A stretch of DNA of 64,000 nucleotides from Chthonomonas sp. (GTDB lineage: Bacteria > Armatimonadota > Fimbriimonadia > Fimbriimonadales > Fimbriimonadaceae), in contig JAEURP010000007.1 of the NCBI GenBank assembly GCA_016788585.1, positions 64,001-128,000 of the forward strand, written 5' to 3'. Position numbers and translations under genes: made by a program. The notes under the pieces are model-generated. The model made no database searches and was not told where the DNA came from. It saw only the letters and a program-made list of their open reading frames with translations. This document shows, in pieces, positions 50,247 to 59,135 of the stretch. Numbering within the stretch: position 1 is the first letter of the stretch; each line of letters begins with the position of its first letter.

Positions 50247-51308
50247 GTGGTATTGGCAAATTCGACCTGGCCCGGCGTTGTTTCAGCGTTTCGCCCTCGA
50301 CTGAAGGTCGAAGGCGAGCCGGTCACCTTGCTTGAGGGAAACACCCCACTGATTGAATGCCCCCGTCTGGCAGATTGGGCGTGCCCAGGAGCCCGACTCT
50401 TCGTTAAGTACGAGGGGTTGAATCCGACCGGTAGCTTCAAAGATCGCGGCATGACCTCTGCCATCACCCAGGCCGTTCATGATGGGGCCCAGGCGGTCAT
50501 CTGCGCGAGCACGGGCAATACGGCCGCAAGCGCGGCAGCGTACGCCGCTCGCGCTGGGCTCAAGTGCATTGTTCTCATTCCTCAAGGGAAGGTGGCAATG
50601 GGCAAACTCGCGGGCTCTGTCGCGTACGGCGCCGAGGTCATTCAAATCGATGGCTCATTTGATGATGGGCTTAGGCTCGTCCGGGAAATCTCAGATCGAA
50701 CACCGATTGCCTTGGTGAACAGTGTCAATCCGGCCCGATTAGAAGGCCAGAAAACTGGAGCCTTTGAAATCAATGACGCCCTTGGGCAATCACCGGACTG
50801 GCTTTGCTTGCCGGTCGGAAACGCGGGCAACATTTCAGCCTACTGGGTAGGCTTTTCGCAAGACGCTAACGAAAGAGCTTTTGGCAAGCCGCAACTGTTG
50901 GGTGGACAAGCGGCGGGCAGCGCCCCAATCGTGTTGGGTCATGTTGTCGATCGCCCCGAGACGATTGCAACGGCAATCCGAATTGGAAATCCAGCGCGGT
51001 GGTTCCAAGCCAAGGAGGCGCTTGCCGATTCGGAAGGACAGCTTTGGCGTGTCACCGACGACGAAATCCTCGAAGCCTATGGCTTGCTATCGCGGAAAGA
51101 AGGTGTTTTTTGCGAGCCGAGCAGCGCCGCTGGAGTCGCCGCGCTCCGCAAGAGCGTCGTTGCTGGCGAATTGACTCCAGAAGGGCGAACAATTGTCGCC
51201 ATCCTAACTGGGCACGGTCTTAAAGATCCTGATGCCCCCCTGGCGTCGTTCAAAGAGGTCCGTGCGATCGGAGCCAACTACGACGAAATCATGAAGGTGA
51301 TCGGATGA
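50247..51308 (+). CDS. thrC: Threonine synthase
   Basis: ThrC converts O-phosphohomoserine to threonine with PLP. From GTG 50247 the protein is 353 residues. The PLP lysine is in PTGSFKDRGM, the phosphate-binding loop is ASTGNTAAS, NAGNISAYW and GGQAAGSAPIV are substrate-contact regions, and ILTGHGLKDPD is near the end. The open frame extends back to 50121 through the tRNA-Ser gene on the opposite strand, and those codons are not credible; TTG 50253 is another start. Its stop overlaps the next ATG by four bases, so thrC and thrB are coupled. Confidence 0.93.
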   Translation: MVLANSTWPGVVSAFRPRLKVEGEPVTLLEGNTPLIECPRLADWACPGARLFVKYEGLNPTGSFKDRGMTSAITQAVHDGAQAVICASTGNTAASAAAYAARAGLKCIVLIPQGKVAMGKLAGSVAYGAEVIQIDGSFDDGLRLVREISDRTPIALVNSVNPARLEGQKTGAFEINDALGQSPDWLCLPVGNAGNISAYWVGFSQDANERAFGKPQLLGGQAAGSAPIVLGHVVDRPETIATAIRIGNPARWFQAKEALADSEGQLWRVTDDEILEAYGLLSRKEGVFCEPSSAAGVAALRKSVVAGELTPEGRTIVAILTGHGLKDPDAPLASFKEVRAIGANYDEIMKVIG

Positions 51309-52240
51309 TCCAGATTCGTCTACCCGCGACGTCGGCAAACCTCGGCCCCGGCTTCGACAGCATGGGAATTGCCCTCGATCTTTGGAATTCATTTGAGCTG
51401 AATCTGTGCGGCCCACCAGGGACGGTCAGCGTGAAGACCGAAGGCGAAGGCGCCGACTGGTTGCCTTCAGATTCGAGCAACTTAGTCGCCCAAACGATGA
51501 TCGAAGAGACTTGGCCTGGCACGATGCCAACGGATCTCGGCATCGAAATTGTCTGCCGTAATTCCATACCTGCCGCGAGCGGTTTGGGCTCGTCATCTAC
51601 TGCGACCTTGGCAGGGCTCATTTTTGCCTCGGCTCTGGCCGCTCGGGCGATTGACCGAGACCACGTTCTTGAAGCCGTGCGTCACGAGCAAAACCTAAAC
51701 CGCGTACTCGGACGAGCGATCAAACTCGAAGGCCACGGGGACAATGTGGCACCTGCGCTTTTGGGAGGCCTGATTCTTGTCGTCTCGAATGGCGCGCCGA
51801 TTGCTCGTCCAGTCGAGTTTCAGCCGCTCGAAGTAGTCGTATGCGTACCCAACTTTCGCTTTCTGACCACGGAAGCTCGCGCTGCGTTGCCGGGTGAGTA
51901 CAGCAAATCCGATGTTGTCCATAACATCGGACATTCACTGTTGGTACTTGAGGCGCTCCGAACCGGCGACTTAAGTCTCCTGGGTAAGGCGATTGGTGAT
52001 CGCATCCACGAGCCGTTTCGTATGCCGCTCATTCCTGGCGCTACTCAAGCTCGCCAGGCAGCCCTCGATTCGGGGGCGGTCGCATCGTGTCTTAGCGGCG
52101 CTGGGCCAGGCATGATCGCTTTTTGCAAGTCAGATCATCAAAAGATTGGAGATGCAATGGTCGCGAGTTTTGCCGCCGCGGGCTTAACTGCCCGAAGCTG
52201 GATTTTGAAGACCTCGAGCATTGGCGTTCAATTTGGCTGA
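51305..52240 (+). CDS. thrB: Homoserine kinase
   Basis: ThrB phosphorylates homoserine to O-phosphohomoserine, the substrate of ThrC. The 311-residue GHMP kinase has RLPATSANLGPGFDSMGIAL at the N-terminus and the ATP loop SIPAASGLGSSSTATLAGL. It also has ALLGGLILV in the middle, and a C-terminal ASCLSGAGPGMIAFC motif. It starts at ATG 51305, overlapping thrC by four bases (ATGA). Confidence 0.95.
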   Translation: MIQIRLPATSANLGPGFDSMGIALDLWNSFELNLCGPPGTVSVKTEGEGADWLPSDSSNLVAQTMIEETWPGTMPTDLGIEIVCRNSIPAASGLGSSSTATLAGLIFASALAARAIDRDHVLEAVRHEQNLNRVLGRAIKLEGHGDNVAPALLGGLILVVSNGAPIARPVEFQPLEVVVCVPNFRFLTTEARAALPGEYSKSDVVHNIGHSLLVLEALRTGDLSLLGKAIGDRIHEPFRMPLIPGATQARQAALDSGAVASCLSGAGPGMIAFCKSDHQKIGDAMVASFAAAGLTARSWILKTSSIGVQFG

Positions 52241-52287
52241 GCCATTCGCGAGTAGCGTTAGCTGGGGTAACTTAACGTCCACCCCAA

Positions 52288-53661
52288 ATGGCTCTTGCAG
52301 GCATCATTCTCGCCGCCGGTAAAGGAACCCGAATGAAATCGGACCTGCCCAAAGTCCTGCATTTGTGTAACGGGCTGCCGATGGCTGAACTTGTCGGCCG
52401 AGCGCTTCGGGCTTCGGGAGTCACCGATTGCGTGGTTATCGTTGGGCACGGTGCCGATCAGGTCAAGCAAATCCTTGGTGACAAGAACTACCGATTTGCC
52501 GAGCAGAAGGAGCAACTAGGAACGGGGCATGCCGCGTTGATGGCGCACGATGCGCTGAAAGATTTTCAAGGCGATGTCATTGTGACGGCGGGCGATACGC
52601 CGCTCCTCACAGGCGAGGCGCTGAAGTCATTGGTCGAAGCACACCAGGATGCCCACGCGACCTGCACGGTTGCGAGCTTCTTTGCCGCGAATCCTCAGGG
52701 CTACGGACGTATTCGCCGGAACGACGACGGCAAACCGACCCACATTGTCGAGGAGAAAGACGCGACTCCTGAAGAAAAGACCATTCAAGAGGTCAACAGT
52801 GGTGTTTATTGCTTCGACGCTCAGGCCCTCTTCGATATCTTGCCGACCCTCAACAACCAGAATTCGCAAGGTGAGTACTACCTGACCGATGCCTTAGCCG
52901 CCTTTGCACGCAACGGGAAAATGACTCACGCGGTGGTGCTGGAGGAAGAGCTCTTTATGGGTGTAAACGATCGGTGGCAGCTTGCAGAGGCGAGTCGGCT
53001 CCTGAATCAATCGATCCTGAAGAAGCATGCCGAGGCCGGTGTCATGATCGTCGATCCGAACACCACTTGGATCGGTCCTGGCGTGAAGATTGGTAACGAG
53101 ACGATCATCGAGCCAATGACCTCCATAACGGGTGACAGTACGATCGGGCGAAATTGTCACATTGGGCCAAGCACCAAAATCGACGATAGTGATCTCGACG
53201 ACGAAGTGAAGGCTTATATGAGCTACATCCATGGGGCCAGCATGCAAAAGGGAAGTCGTTGCGGGCCTTATGCGCACTTGCGGCCGGGGGCGATGATCGG
53301 CGAGGGTGCGAAGGTTGGAAATTTCGTTGAGATAAAGAACGCGAAATTTGGTCGGAAAGCGGCGGCCAATCACTTAACCTATATTGGTGATGCGGAAATT
53401 GGCGACAACACCAATATTGGGGCGGGAACGATCACTTGCAATTACGACGGATTCAACAAGAGCCGAACGAAAATCGGTAACAATAGTTTTGTGGGATCAA
53501 ACTCTACGCTGGTAGCACCCATTACCATCGGTGAAGGCGCATTTGTGGCAGCGGGGAGTGTGATCACAAAGGATGTGGGCGACGATGCCCTGGCAATAGG
53601 TCGGGCTCGTCAGGAGGAGAAGGAAGGATGGGCCAAACGCTGGCGGGACAAGAACTCATGA
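52288..53661 (+). CDS. glmU: Bifunctional UDP-GlcNAc pyrophosphorylase / GlcN-1-P acetyltransferase
   Basis: GlmU makes UDP-GlcNAc for peptidoglycan and surface glycans. The N-terminal nucleotidyltransferase (1-230) has IILAAGKGTRMKSDLPKVLH, the QLGTGHAAL substrate loop and TAGDTPLLT. The C-terminal left-handed beta helix (about 255-445) shows hexapeptide repeats, the acetyltransferase active-site GPYAHLRPG, and NYDGFNKSRTKIGNNSFVGS. The 457-residue length is normal. It is coupled to the next gene by a four-base overlap. Confidence 0.97.
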   Translation: MALAGIILAAGKGTRMKSDLPKVLHLCNGLPMAELVGRALRASGVTDCVVIVGHGADQVKQILGDKNYRFAEQKEQLGTGHAALMAHDALKDFQGDVIVTAGDTPLLTGEALKSLVEAHQDAHATCTVASFFAANPQGYGRIRRNDDGKPTHIVEEKDATPEEKTIQEVNSGVYCFDAQALFDILPTLNNQNSQGEYYLTDALAAFARNGKMTHAVVLEEELFMGVNDRWQLAEASRLLNQSILKKHAEAGVMIVDPNTTWIGPGVKIGNETIIEPMTSITGDSTIGRNCHIGPSTKIDDSDLDDEVKAYMSYIHGASMQKGSRCGPYAHLRPGAMIGEGAKVGNFVEIKNAKFGRKAAANHLTYIGDAEIGDNTNIGAGTITCNYDGFNKSRTKIGNNSFVGSNSTLVAPITIGEGAFVAAGSVITKDVGDDALAIGRARQEEKEGWAKRWRDKNS

Positions 53662-54632
53662 TCAATCTTCCCGAAGATCTTTCGGGAATGAAACTCTTTG
53701 TTGGCAATGCCCACTTGGAACTCGGGAAACGTGTTGCCAAGAACCTCGGCATCGAACGGGGTCTAATGCGTTGCAAGCAGTTCAGCGACGGCGAGATTCA
53801 GCTGATGATCGAAGAGAGCGCCCGTGGCAACGACGTGTTCATCCTTCAGCCGACCTGCGCGCCGACGAATGACAACTTAATGGAGTTGCTCATCATGCTG
53901 GACGCATTCCGACGAGCCAGCGCCAGCCGAATCACGGTCGTCATGCCGTACTATGGTTATGCGCGGCAGGATAAGAAGACTAAGCCTCGCGAACCAATCA
54001 CTGCCCGCCTCGTGGCCGACCTCATCACCCAAGCGGGCGCAATGCGTATCGTCGCAGTCGATCTGCATGCCGAGCAAATTCAGGGATTCTTCGATATTCC
54101 GGTCGATCACCTTTACGCCGGTCCCATCTTGGGTGAGTATCTGGTCGAGCAAGGCTACGCCGAAAACCCCGATGTGATCGTCGTGTCGCCAGACGTGGGT
54201 GGGGTGCCTCGGGCGCGTTCGTTGGCCGAATTGCTTAAGTGCAGTCTTGCGATCATTGCCAAGCGCCGCCCCGAGCCGAATCAGGTGGACATCGTCGAAA
54301 TCATTGGCGACGTCGAAGGAAAGGTCTGCGTGATGATCGATGACATGATCGACACTGGGGGGAGTATTCGCCATGGCGCGGATGAGTTGCTTCGACGAGG
54401 CGCCAAAGAGGTCATCGCTTGTGCAACTCATGCGGTCTTCAGTGGGGACGCTGCTCAGATGTTGCAAGACAGTCGAATCAGCAAAGTCATCGTGACCGAT
54501 ACCACCCCAATCACGCCCCAAAAGAGTTTTCCAAAGCTGACGGTTTTGGAGTGCGCTCCGTTGCTGGGAGAGGCCATCCGGCGAATCCATATGAATGAGT
54601 CGGTTAGCACGCTCTTCAAAGAATGGCGCTAG
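53658..54632 (+). CDS. prs: Ribose-phosphate pyrophosphokinase
   Basis: Prs makes PRPP from ribose-5-phosphate and ATP for nucleotide, NAD and amino acid synthesis. ATG 53658 overlaps the glmU stop (ATGA) and gives a 324-residue protein. Motifs are FSDGEIQLMIEESARGNDVF, MPYYGYARQDKKTKPREPIT, VSPDVGGVPRARSLAE (catalytic region) and the PRPP loop VMIDDMIDTGGSIRHG. The glmU-prs pair is a frequent arrangement in bacteria. An upstream ATG at 53628 lies inside glmU and is less likely. Confidence 0.96.
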   Translation: MINLPEDLSGMKLFVGNAHLELGKRVAKNLGIERGLMRCKQFSDGEIQLMIEESARGNDVFILQPTCAPTNDNLMELLIMLDAFRRASASRITVVMPYYGYARQDKKTKPREPITARLVADLITQAGAMRIVAVDLHAEQIQGFFDIPVDHLYAGPILGEYLVEQGYAENPDVIVVSPDVGGVPRARSLAELLKCSLAIIAKRRPEPNQVDIVEIIGDVEGKVCVMIDDMIDTGGSIRHGADELLRRGAKEVIACATHAVFSGDAAQMLQDSRISKVIVTDTTPITPQKSFPKLTVLECAPLLGEAIRRIHMNESVSTLFKEWR

Positions 54633-55075
54633 AGTGGACCATCGATCTTGGTGCTCAAGAACCAAGAAAGCGGGCGGTTGTTGGCGCGGTGGCGATCGGA
54701 GTTGGGGCCCTTGGAGTGTTGGTGGTGACCCCTTGGCTCGCTCTCACGGGTTTTGCCCTCATCATTTTGAGCAACTCAGAGGTGTTCCTAAAGCAGTATT
54801 ACAAGATAACTGAGAACGGAGTTGAACGTAAATGCGGTCTCTCGACTACGGCGATGGAATGGGAACAGATCAAGTCGGTTCGAGAGGATTCGGACGGCGT
54901 TAAGCTGTCACCTTTTGAGTCGAGCCGACGTTCTGACCCCTTTCGCGGCGTCTATCTGAGGTTTAGTCAAAACAACCGAGAGGCCGTATTGGCTAAAATC
55001 CACGAACATTTTCATGGCGACCCGAGCATTTTGGGAGGAGGACTTGACGGAGGAGGAGCTGGACAAGCTCTGTAA
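54623..55075 (+). CDS. Membrane protein with PH-like domain
   Basis: The 150-residue protein has two hydrophobic segments (AVVGAVAIGVGALGVLVV and WLALTGFALIILSN). A bacterial PH-like beta domain follows (YYKITENGVERKCGLS, then EWEQIKSVREDSDGVKLSP). This layout is common among small YdbT/YokB-like membrane proteins of unknown role. It overlaps the end of prs by ten bases and the next gene by 62 bases, so it is probably translated as part of the glmU-prs run. Confidence 0.72.
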   Translation: MALEWTIDLGAQEPRKRAVVGAVAIGVGALGVLVVTPWLALTGFALIILSNSEVFLKQYYKITENGVERKCGLSTTAMEWEQIKSVREDSDGVKLSPFESSRRSDPFRGVYLRFSQNNREAVLAKIHEHFHGDPSILGGGLDGGGAGQAL

Positions 55076-55367
55076 GAGAGCTGCGCACGAAGTTACCAAG
55101 CGCCGCCTCGAAGCTCCCGCCATCATGCTTTTGGAAATGCACAAGCCTATCGCCAACTTCAACGCTCACCTGGCTCTTGGCGCAGCCGGGTTCTTGGCGC
55201 CGATCGTTGGTTTTGAGCTTTTTAACGATCTCACACGTCTCTTAGCGAAAAGAGATAACATTGACCGTCTCTTGGAGGAGATTGAGTCGCAAGCTGCGAA
55301 CCGGGGCAAACCGGGCGCTGATGAAAGGGCTGAAACCCCATGCAATACTACGACACAGGCTGGATAA
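55014..55367 (+). CDS. Hypothetical helical protein
   Basis: The 117-residue frame starts at ATG 55014 inside the end of the preceding gene and ends 28 bases into the DUF6754 gene. A later start (TTG 55044) would reduce the overlap. It has acidic and basic helices (WEEDLTEEELDKLCKRAAH) and one hydrophobic stretch (AHLALGAAGFLAPIVGFELF). A long helix follows and the end is low complexity. No family is recognised. The frame and overlaps suggest a real, coupled gene, but it is less certain than its neighbours. Confidence 0.55.
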   Translation: MATRAFWEEDLTEEELDKLCKRAAHEVTKRRLEAPAIMLLEMHKPIANFNAHLALGAAGFLAPIVGFELFNDLTRLLAKRDNIDRLLEEIESQAANRGKPGADERAETPCNTTTQAG

Positions 55368-56305
55368 GCATCTTGATTGTCTTAATGTTTGTGAGCTTTG
55401 TGCTCTATAACATTCGGAGAGCCAAGACAAAAGGAGATAAAGTTTACGTTCGGCGCATTGCCGGACTCAACGCCATCGATGAGGCGATTGGCCGGGCCAC
55501 AGAAATGGGCCGCCCCGTGCTCATGGTGCCGGGGCTTGGCGCGCTTGACGCCATCGCGGTGCAGGCTATCAACATCTTTGGGCACGTGACGGCAACGGCG
55601 GCTCGCTTCGCCACGCCGATCAGACTGTGCTGCGGCGATGCTGCGGTTTACACCGTGGCACAAGAGGTGATCAGCGAGGTCTATCAACGCGAGGGCCTCA
55701 GCGATCGTTTCGATCAAGATTCGGTTCGATTTATCTCGGACCGGCAATTTGCATTCGCGACCGGTGTCTCAGGTTTGATTCACCGCGAGAAAGTGGCGGC
55801 TGCATTCTTGTTGGGCACTTTCTACGCGGAGGCCCTGATCTTTGCTGAGACCGCGAACTCTATCGGAGCGATTCAAGTAGCTGGTTCAACTTCAAACACC
55901 CAGACTCCTTTCTTCATTGCGGCATGCGACTACGTTCTCATCGGAGACGAGTTCTATGCCGCTTCAGCCTACTTGAGCCGCGAGCCTGTCCTCACTGGCG
56001 CGCTCGTGGGCCAGGACTGGATCAAGATGACGATGATGAGCATGGTCCTCATCGGCGCCTTAGCTAATACGTTCGAAATGGTTTCGCAAAAACAAACCGC
56101 CGATGAAGTCGAAGTAGTGACACCAACTGCGGACAGGGCGGGATATGCGCCTGGAACAACCATCGAATACAAGTTAGAGCCTTTGAGCGAACCGCGGACA
56201 AAGCGGTCGAGTGAGTTATGGACAAGCCGGCTGTTCAATCAGAAGTCGGCTCCCACTCCCGAGCGAGAATTGGCGGAACCAGCAAAGACAGGAGGTGGCG
56301 AGTAG
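55340..56305 (+). CDS. DUF6754 membrane protein
   Basis: The 321-residue protein has an N-terminal membrane helix (SILIVLMFVSFVLYNIRRA) and a core matching DUF6754: GRPVLMVPGLGALDAIAVQA, AARFATPIRLCCGDAAVYT, RQFAFATGVSGLIHREK and TFYAEALIFAETANSIGA. A second part follows with FFIAACDYVLIGDEFYAASA and a hydrophobic segment (MMSMVLIGALANTF). The C-terminal 60 residues are disordered and charged. The family has no known function; it is a membrane protein usually found with other membrane proteins. It begins the four-gene operon to 59081 and abuts the next gene without a gap. Confidence 0.8.
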   Translation: MQYYDTGWISILIVLMFVSFVLYNIRRAKTKGDKVYVRRIAGLNAIDEAIGRATEMGRPVLMVPGLGALDAIAVQAINIFGHVTATAARFATPIRLCCGDAAVYTVAQEVISEVYQREGLSDRFDQDSVRFISDRQFAFATGVSGLIHREKVAAAFLLGTFYAEALIFAETANSIGAIQVAGSTSNTQTPFFIAACDYVLIGDEFYAASAYLSREPVLTGALVGQDWIKMTMMSMVLIGALANTFEMVSQKQTADEVEVVTPTADRAGYAPGTTIEYKLEPLSEPRTKRSSELWTSRLFNQKSAPTPERELAEPAKTGGGE

Positions 56306-57208
56306 ATGCTAAATCTCTTGGCCCAGACTGAAATGCCGCCGTTCGCGGCAGAAGGCGGTTCCGATCAAGTTAAGCAGTTTGCGCTTTACACGCTGATTGC
56401 CGGGTTCCTCCTGGTTGCGGCGATGTCCTTCGTCCCAACGAAGCTAAGGCGACCCATAGTGGTGGGGGCGACATTCTTGGCGGGCTTCTATTACGTGCTG
56501 TTATGGCTGTGGCCAAAGCCGGTGAACTTTGCACCCGAGCAAAAGCCGCAGGGCTCTGAGCACGTCGGTGTCTGGCTCACGAATGCGCTCCCAGGTGTGA
56601 GTAGCATCACCCAGACTCTCACAGCGTTGCTTCTCGGATTGGGTGTGTATTCAGTACTTCGGTTGCACGGCACCAAGCTGATTAAGAAGCAGAAGGACTG
56701 GGCGTTTAGCTTGGTCTTGCTGATTAGCATGCTCACCATGGTCACCATTGGCTATGTCGACTACAGCGAGCTCAAGAACAATCCAGATAAGGTGAATCAG
56801 GCCAGTTGGGGATTCTTCCAATACGCCAAGGACTTCCTGTTCGATGGCATGTTGCAAGCGATGGACGCTGCCATGTTTTCGAGCATCGCGTTCTTTATCC
56901 TTTTCGCGGCTTACCGGGCGTTCCGAATTCGTTCGATCGAGTCCACGGTTTTGCTGGCCACAGCTCTGATCGTGATGCTCTCGCTGATGGGGCTTGTCGA
57001 ATACGCGCTTTCAAAGCAAGTCATCGACTCGATAACCGGTGGCGACCCCGGTCACTTCATGAACAACTTTGCCCTCAATCAAGTCCGCAACTGGATTCAG
57101 ACTTATGTTCAAGGTCCGGGCATCCTGGCCCTTACTTGGGGGATCGGCATCGGCTCGCTGAGCATGGGACTTCGGTTGTGGCTCAGCCTGGAGAAGACAG
57201 GAGGTTAA
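56306..57208 (+). CDS. Seven-helix membrane protein of the DUF6754 operon
   Basis: The 300-residue protein starts directly after the DUF6754 stop. I count about seven membrane segments (for example FALYTLIAGFLLVAAMSFV, VVGATFLAGFYYVLLW, FSLVLLISMLTMVTIGYV and STVLLATALIVMLSLMG). A loop of about 30 residues after the fourth helix is acidic (YSELKNNPDKVNQASWGFF). I recognise no family or transporter motif. Its contact with the operon neighbours suggests it is the membrane core of a complex. Confidence 0.7.
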   Translation: MLNLLAQTEMPPFAAEGGSDQVKQFALYTLIAGFLLVAAMSFVPTKLRRPIVVGATFLAGFYYVLLWLWPKPVNFAPEQKPQGSEHVGVWLTNALPGVSSITQTLTALLLGLGVYSVLRLHGTKLIKKQKDWAFSLVLLISMLTMVTIGYVDYSELKNNPDKVNQASWGFFQYAKDFLFDGMLQAMDAAMFSSIAFFILFAAYRAFRIRSIESTVLLATALIVMLSLMGLVEYALSKQVIDSITGGDPGHFMNNFALNQVRNWIQTYVQGPGILALTWGIGIGSLSMGLRLWLSLEKTGG

Positions 57209-57212
57209 TCCA

Positions 57213-58169
57213 ATGGAGAAGTTACTTAACATCAACCGCTACGCGATGTACCTTCTGCTGTGCGTCGTCGTGACGATTCCATTCTTCTTGCCTCCCTCGG
57301 CAACGGTCATTCCAACACTAACGAATCCAAATACGCAGGACCTCTACATCAACATGATGCAGATTCCGGAGGGTAGCACGGTCATCATCGAATCTGACTG
57401 GACGGTTTCGACCCGAGGCGAAAGCGCTGGACAATTGGAGGCATTTCTAAAGATATGTCGCCACCGCAACCTCAAGTTTGTCCTCCTAAGTGGAGCCGAC
57501 CCGCAGGCACCTCAAGTGGCCCTTAACACGGTTAAGCGGCTAAATGCTCAGTTCAAGGACGCGGGCTTGCCGGAGTTTAAGCCTTGGGATGACTATCTCG
57601 CTGTAGGCTTGTTCCCAGACCCGGCGGCATTTTGGCAGACAGTGAGTGCAAACATTCGAACTTCGTTTGCCGGTAAGACTGCTTACGACCCTGCGGCTGG
57701 GCAACGACGAAGCGTTTATGAGTCTCCGGTGCTCAAGAACATCAAGACGAACAAGGATCTTGGTATGGTCGTTATCATCACCGCTTCGGCTTCGCTTGAT
57801 ACCATGGTTCAGCGCATGTCCGGCAAAGGCACGAAGCTGGCGCCTATGGTGACAGGTGTCATGGCTCCAGAAGCCATGGTGTATTACGCGAGCGGTCAGG
57901 TGGTTGGGCTATCCAACGGCCTTCGAGGCGTCGTTGAGCTTGAAACGATGATGGCGCGCGGTGTGAACTACAGCGCCGACAGTAAAGAGCCCTTCGTTAA
58001 GGCGCCGCAATTCCCTGGCAAGATTGAGCCACTACCGGAGGGGCTAAAGCCACTCGATCGCGGTATGAGCTACTTCGCCTCGCTTCACGCAGCGTTGATT
58101 CTCATGATTCTCGCCGTCGTACTCGGAAACATTGGCCTTCTGTACCAAAACAGAAAGGGGAAGAGCTAA
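57213..58169 (+). CDS. Bitopic protein with extracytoplasmic Rossmann-like domain
   Basis: The 318-residue protein has one N-terminal helix (AMYLLLCVVVTIPFFLPP) and one C-terminal helix (ALILMILAVVLGNIGLLYQN). A soluble domain of about 230 residues lies between them: GSTVIIESDWTVSTRGE, RNLKFVLLSGADPQAPQ, DLGMVVIITASASLDTM and EAMVYYASGQVVGLSNGLR. Alternating strand and helix suggests an alpha/beta fold related to ligand-binding or sensor domains. The gap to the previous gene is four bases. Unknown family. Confidence 0.68.
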   Translation: MEKLLNINRYAMYLLLCVVVTIPFFLPPSATVIPTLTNPNTQDLYINMMQIPEGSTVIIESDWTVSTRGESAGQLEAFLKICRHRNLKFVLLSGADPQAPQVALNTVKRLNAQFKDAGLPEFKPWDDYLAVGLFPDPAAFWQTVSANIRTSFAGKTAYDPAAGQRRSVYESPVLKNIKTNKDLGMVVIITASASLDTMVQRMSGKGTKLAPMVTGVMAPEAMVYYASGQVVGLSNGLRGVVELETMMARGVNYSADSKEPFVKAPQFPGKIEPLPEGLKPLDRGMSYFASLHAALILMILAVVLGNIGLLYQNRKGKS

Positions 58170-58172
58170 GCC

Positions 58173-59081
58173 ATGAACTTTGAATTCGCAAAAGTCGCGG
58201 TCGGCGTTGTTGCCACCCTTGGTCTCTACAGTGTTCTGTATCGCGAGAACAAGTTCTATCGCCTCATCGAGCACATCTACATTGGTTTGGCGGTGGGCTT
58301 CTCCATCGTCGCTCTTTGGGTAGAAACGCTCGAGTCTTCCTGGTGGAATCAGATGGTTGGGACCGCAGCTGTTCCGGCAACCGCTACGGCGCCCGCACAG
58401 CCGTCGACGCCTGGGTACTACTTGTTCGCCTTGCTGGTCCCCATTGGATTGCTTGGCTACACGGTTTTCAGCAAGAAGAACAACTGGATGAGCCGTATTC
58501 CGATTGGAATGTTGCTAGGTTTTTGGGGTGGTCAGCAACTTCAAGTTTTCTGGCAAACCTACAGTCCCCAGCTCCAATCCGCAATGAAGCCGGTGTTGCC
58601 GACGACGACAAGCTCGGTCTTCATGCCGAGGTCTATCGAACTCAGCAATGTCGCGGTCAATGAGATTTCCACGGCGACCCAACTTCCGCCGAATGTCGTT
58701 ACCGACCTCTCGCGGAACTTCCGTCTGAACACAGACATGGTGGCGAATTTTGCCCAGCAAAACAATGTGAGCCCGGAGAGCGTGCAAGCGGCAATGGGCG
58801 CTATGGCCGGCAGAGTTGGCGGCGAAGTTTACATGAGCCAAGCCATCAGCAATATCATTTTCTTGCTGACATTGCTGAGCGTGCTGACCTACTTCCTCTT
58901 CAGCTTCGAGCAGAAGGGCAAGTTCATTAACGGCTTTACGCGACTGGGTCGCTGGTTGCTCATGGTTGGCTTCGGCGCTATCTTTGGTTCAACCGTCATG
59001 GGGCGATTCGCCCTCTTGATCGATCGCATGTACTTTGTGATCATCGAGTTCTTCCAAGGCCTCCGCTCGCTAGGCGGATAG
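58173..59081 (+). CDS. Membrane protein with large soluble loop
   Basis: The 302-residue protein has about four N-terminal segments (VAVGVVATLGLYSVLY, IYIGLAVGFSIVALWV, FALLVPIGLLGYTVF, PIGMLLGFWGGQQLQV). A loop of about 100 polar residues rich in Asn, Thr and Val follows, then two C-terminal segments (FLLTLLSVLTYFLF, LLMVGFGAIFGSTVMG). It is the last gene before the terminator, three bases after the preceding stop. No family is recognised. Confidence 0.68.
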   Translation: MNFEFAKVAVGVVATLGLYSVLYRENKFYRLIEHIYIGLAVGFSIVALWVETLESSWWNQMVGTAAVPATATAPAQPSTPGYYLFALLVPIGLLGYTVFSKKNNWMSRIPIGMLLGFWGGQQLQVFWQTYSPQLQSAMKPVLPTTTSSVFMPRSIELSNVAVNEISTATQLPPNVVTDLSRNFRLNTDMVANFAQQNNVSPESVQAAMGAMAGRVGGEVYMSQAISNIIFLLTLLSVLTYFLFSFEQKGKFINGFTRLGRWLLMVGFGAIFGSTVMGRFALLIDRMYFVIIEFFQGLRSLGG

Positions 59082-59097
59082 AGTCAAGCAAGTCAAA

Positions 59098-59131
59098 GCC
59101 GCCCACCGAGTTCGGTGGGCGGCTTTTGTTT
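59098..59131. terminator. Rho-independent terminator
   Basis: A perfect 11-base stem (GCCGCCCACCG with CGGTGGGCGGC) with an AGTT loop is followed by TTTTGTTT on the plus strand. It ends the four-gene membrane operon. The minus-strand ltaE gene ends five bases further on and, lacking a T tract on that side, benefits less. Confidence 0.92.
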
Positions 59132-59135
59132 GCCT

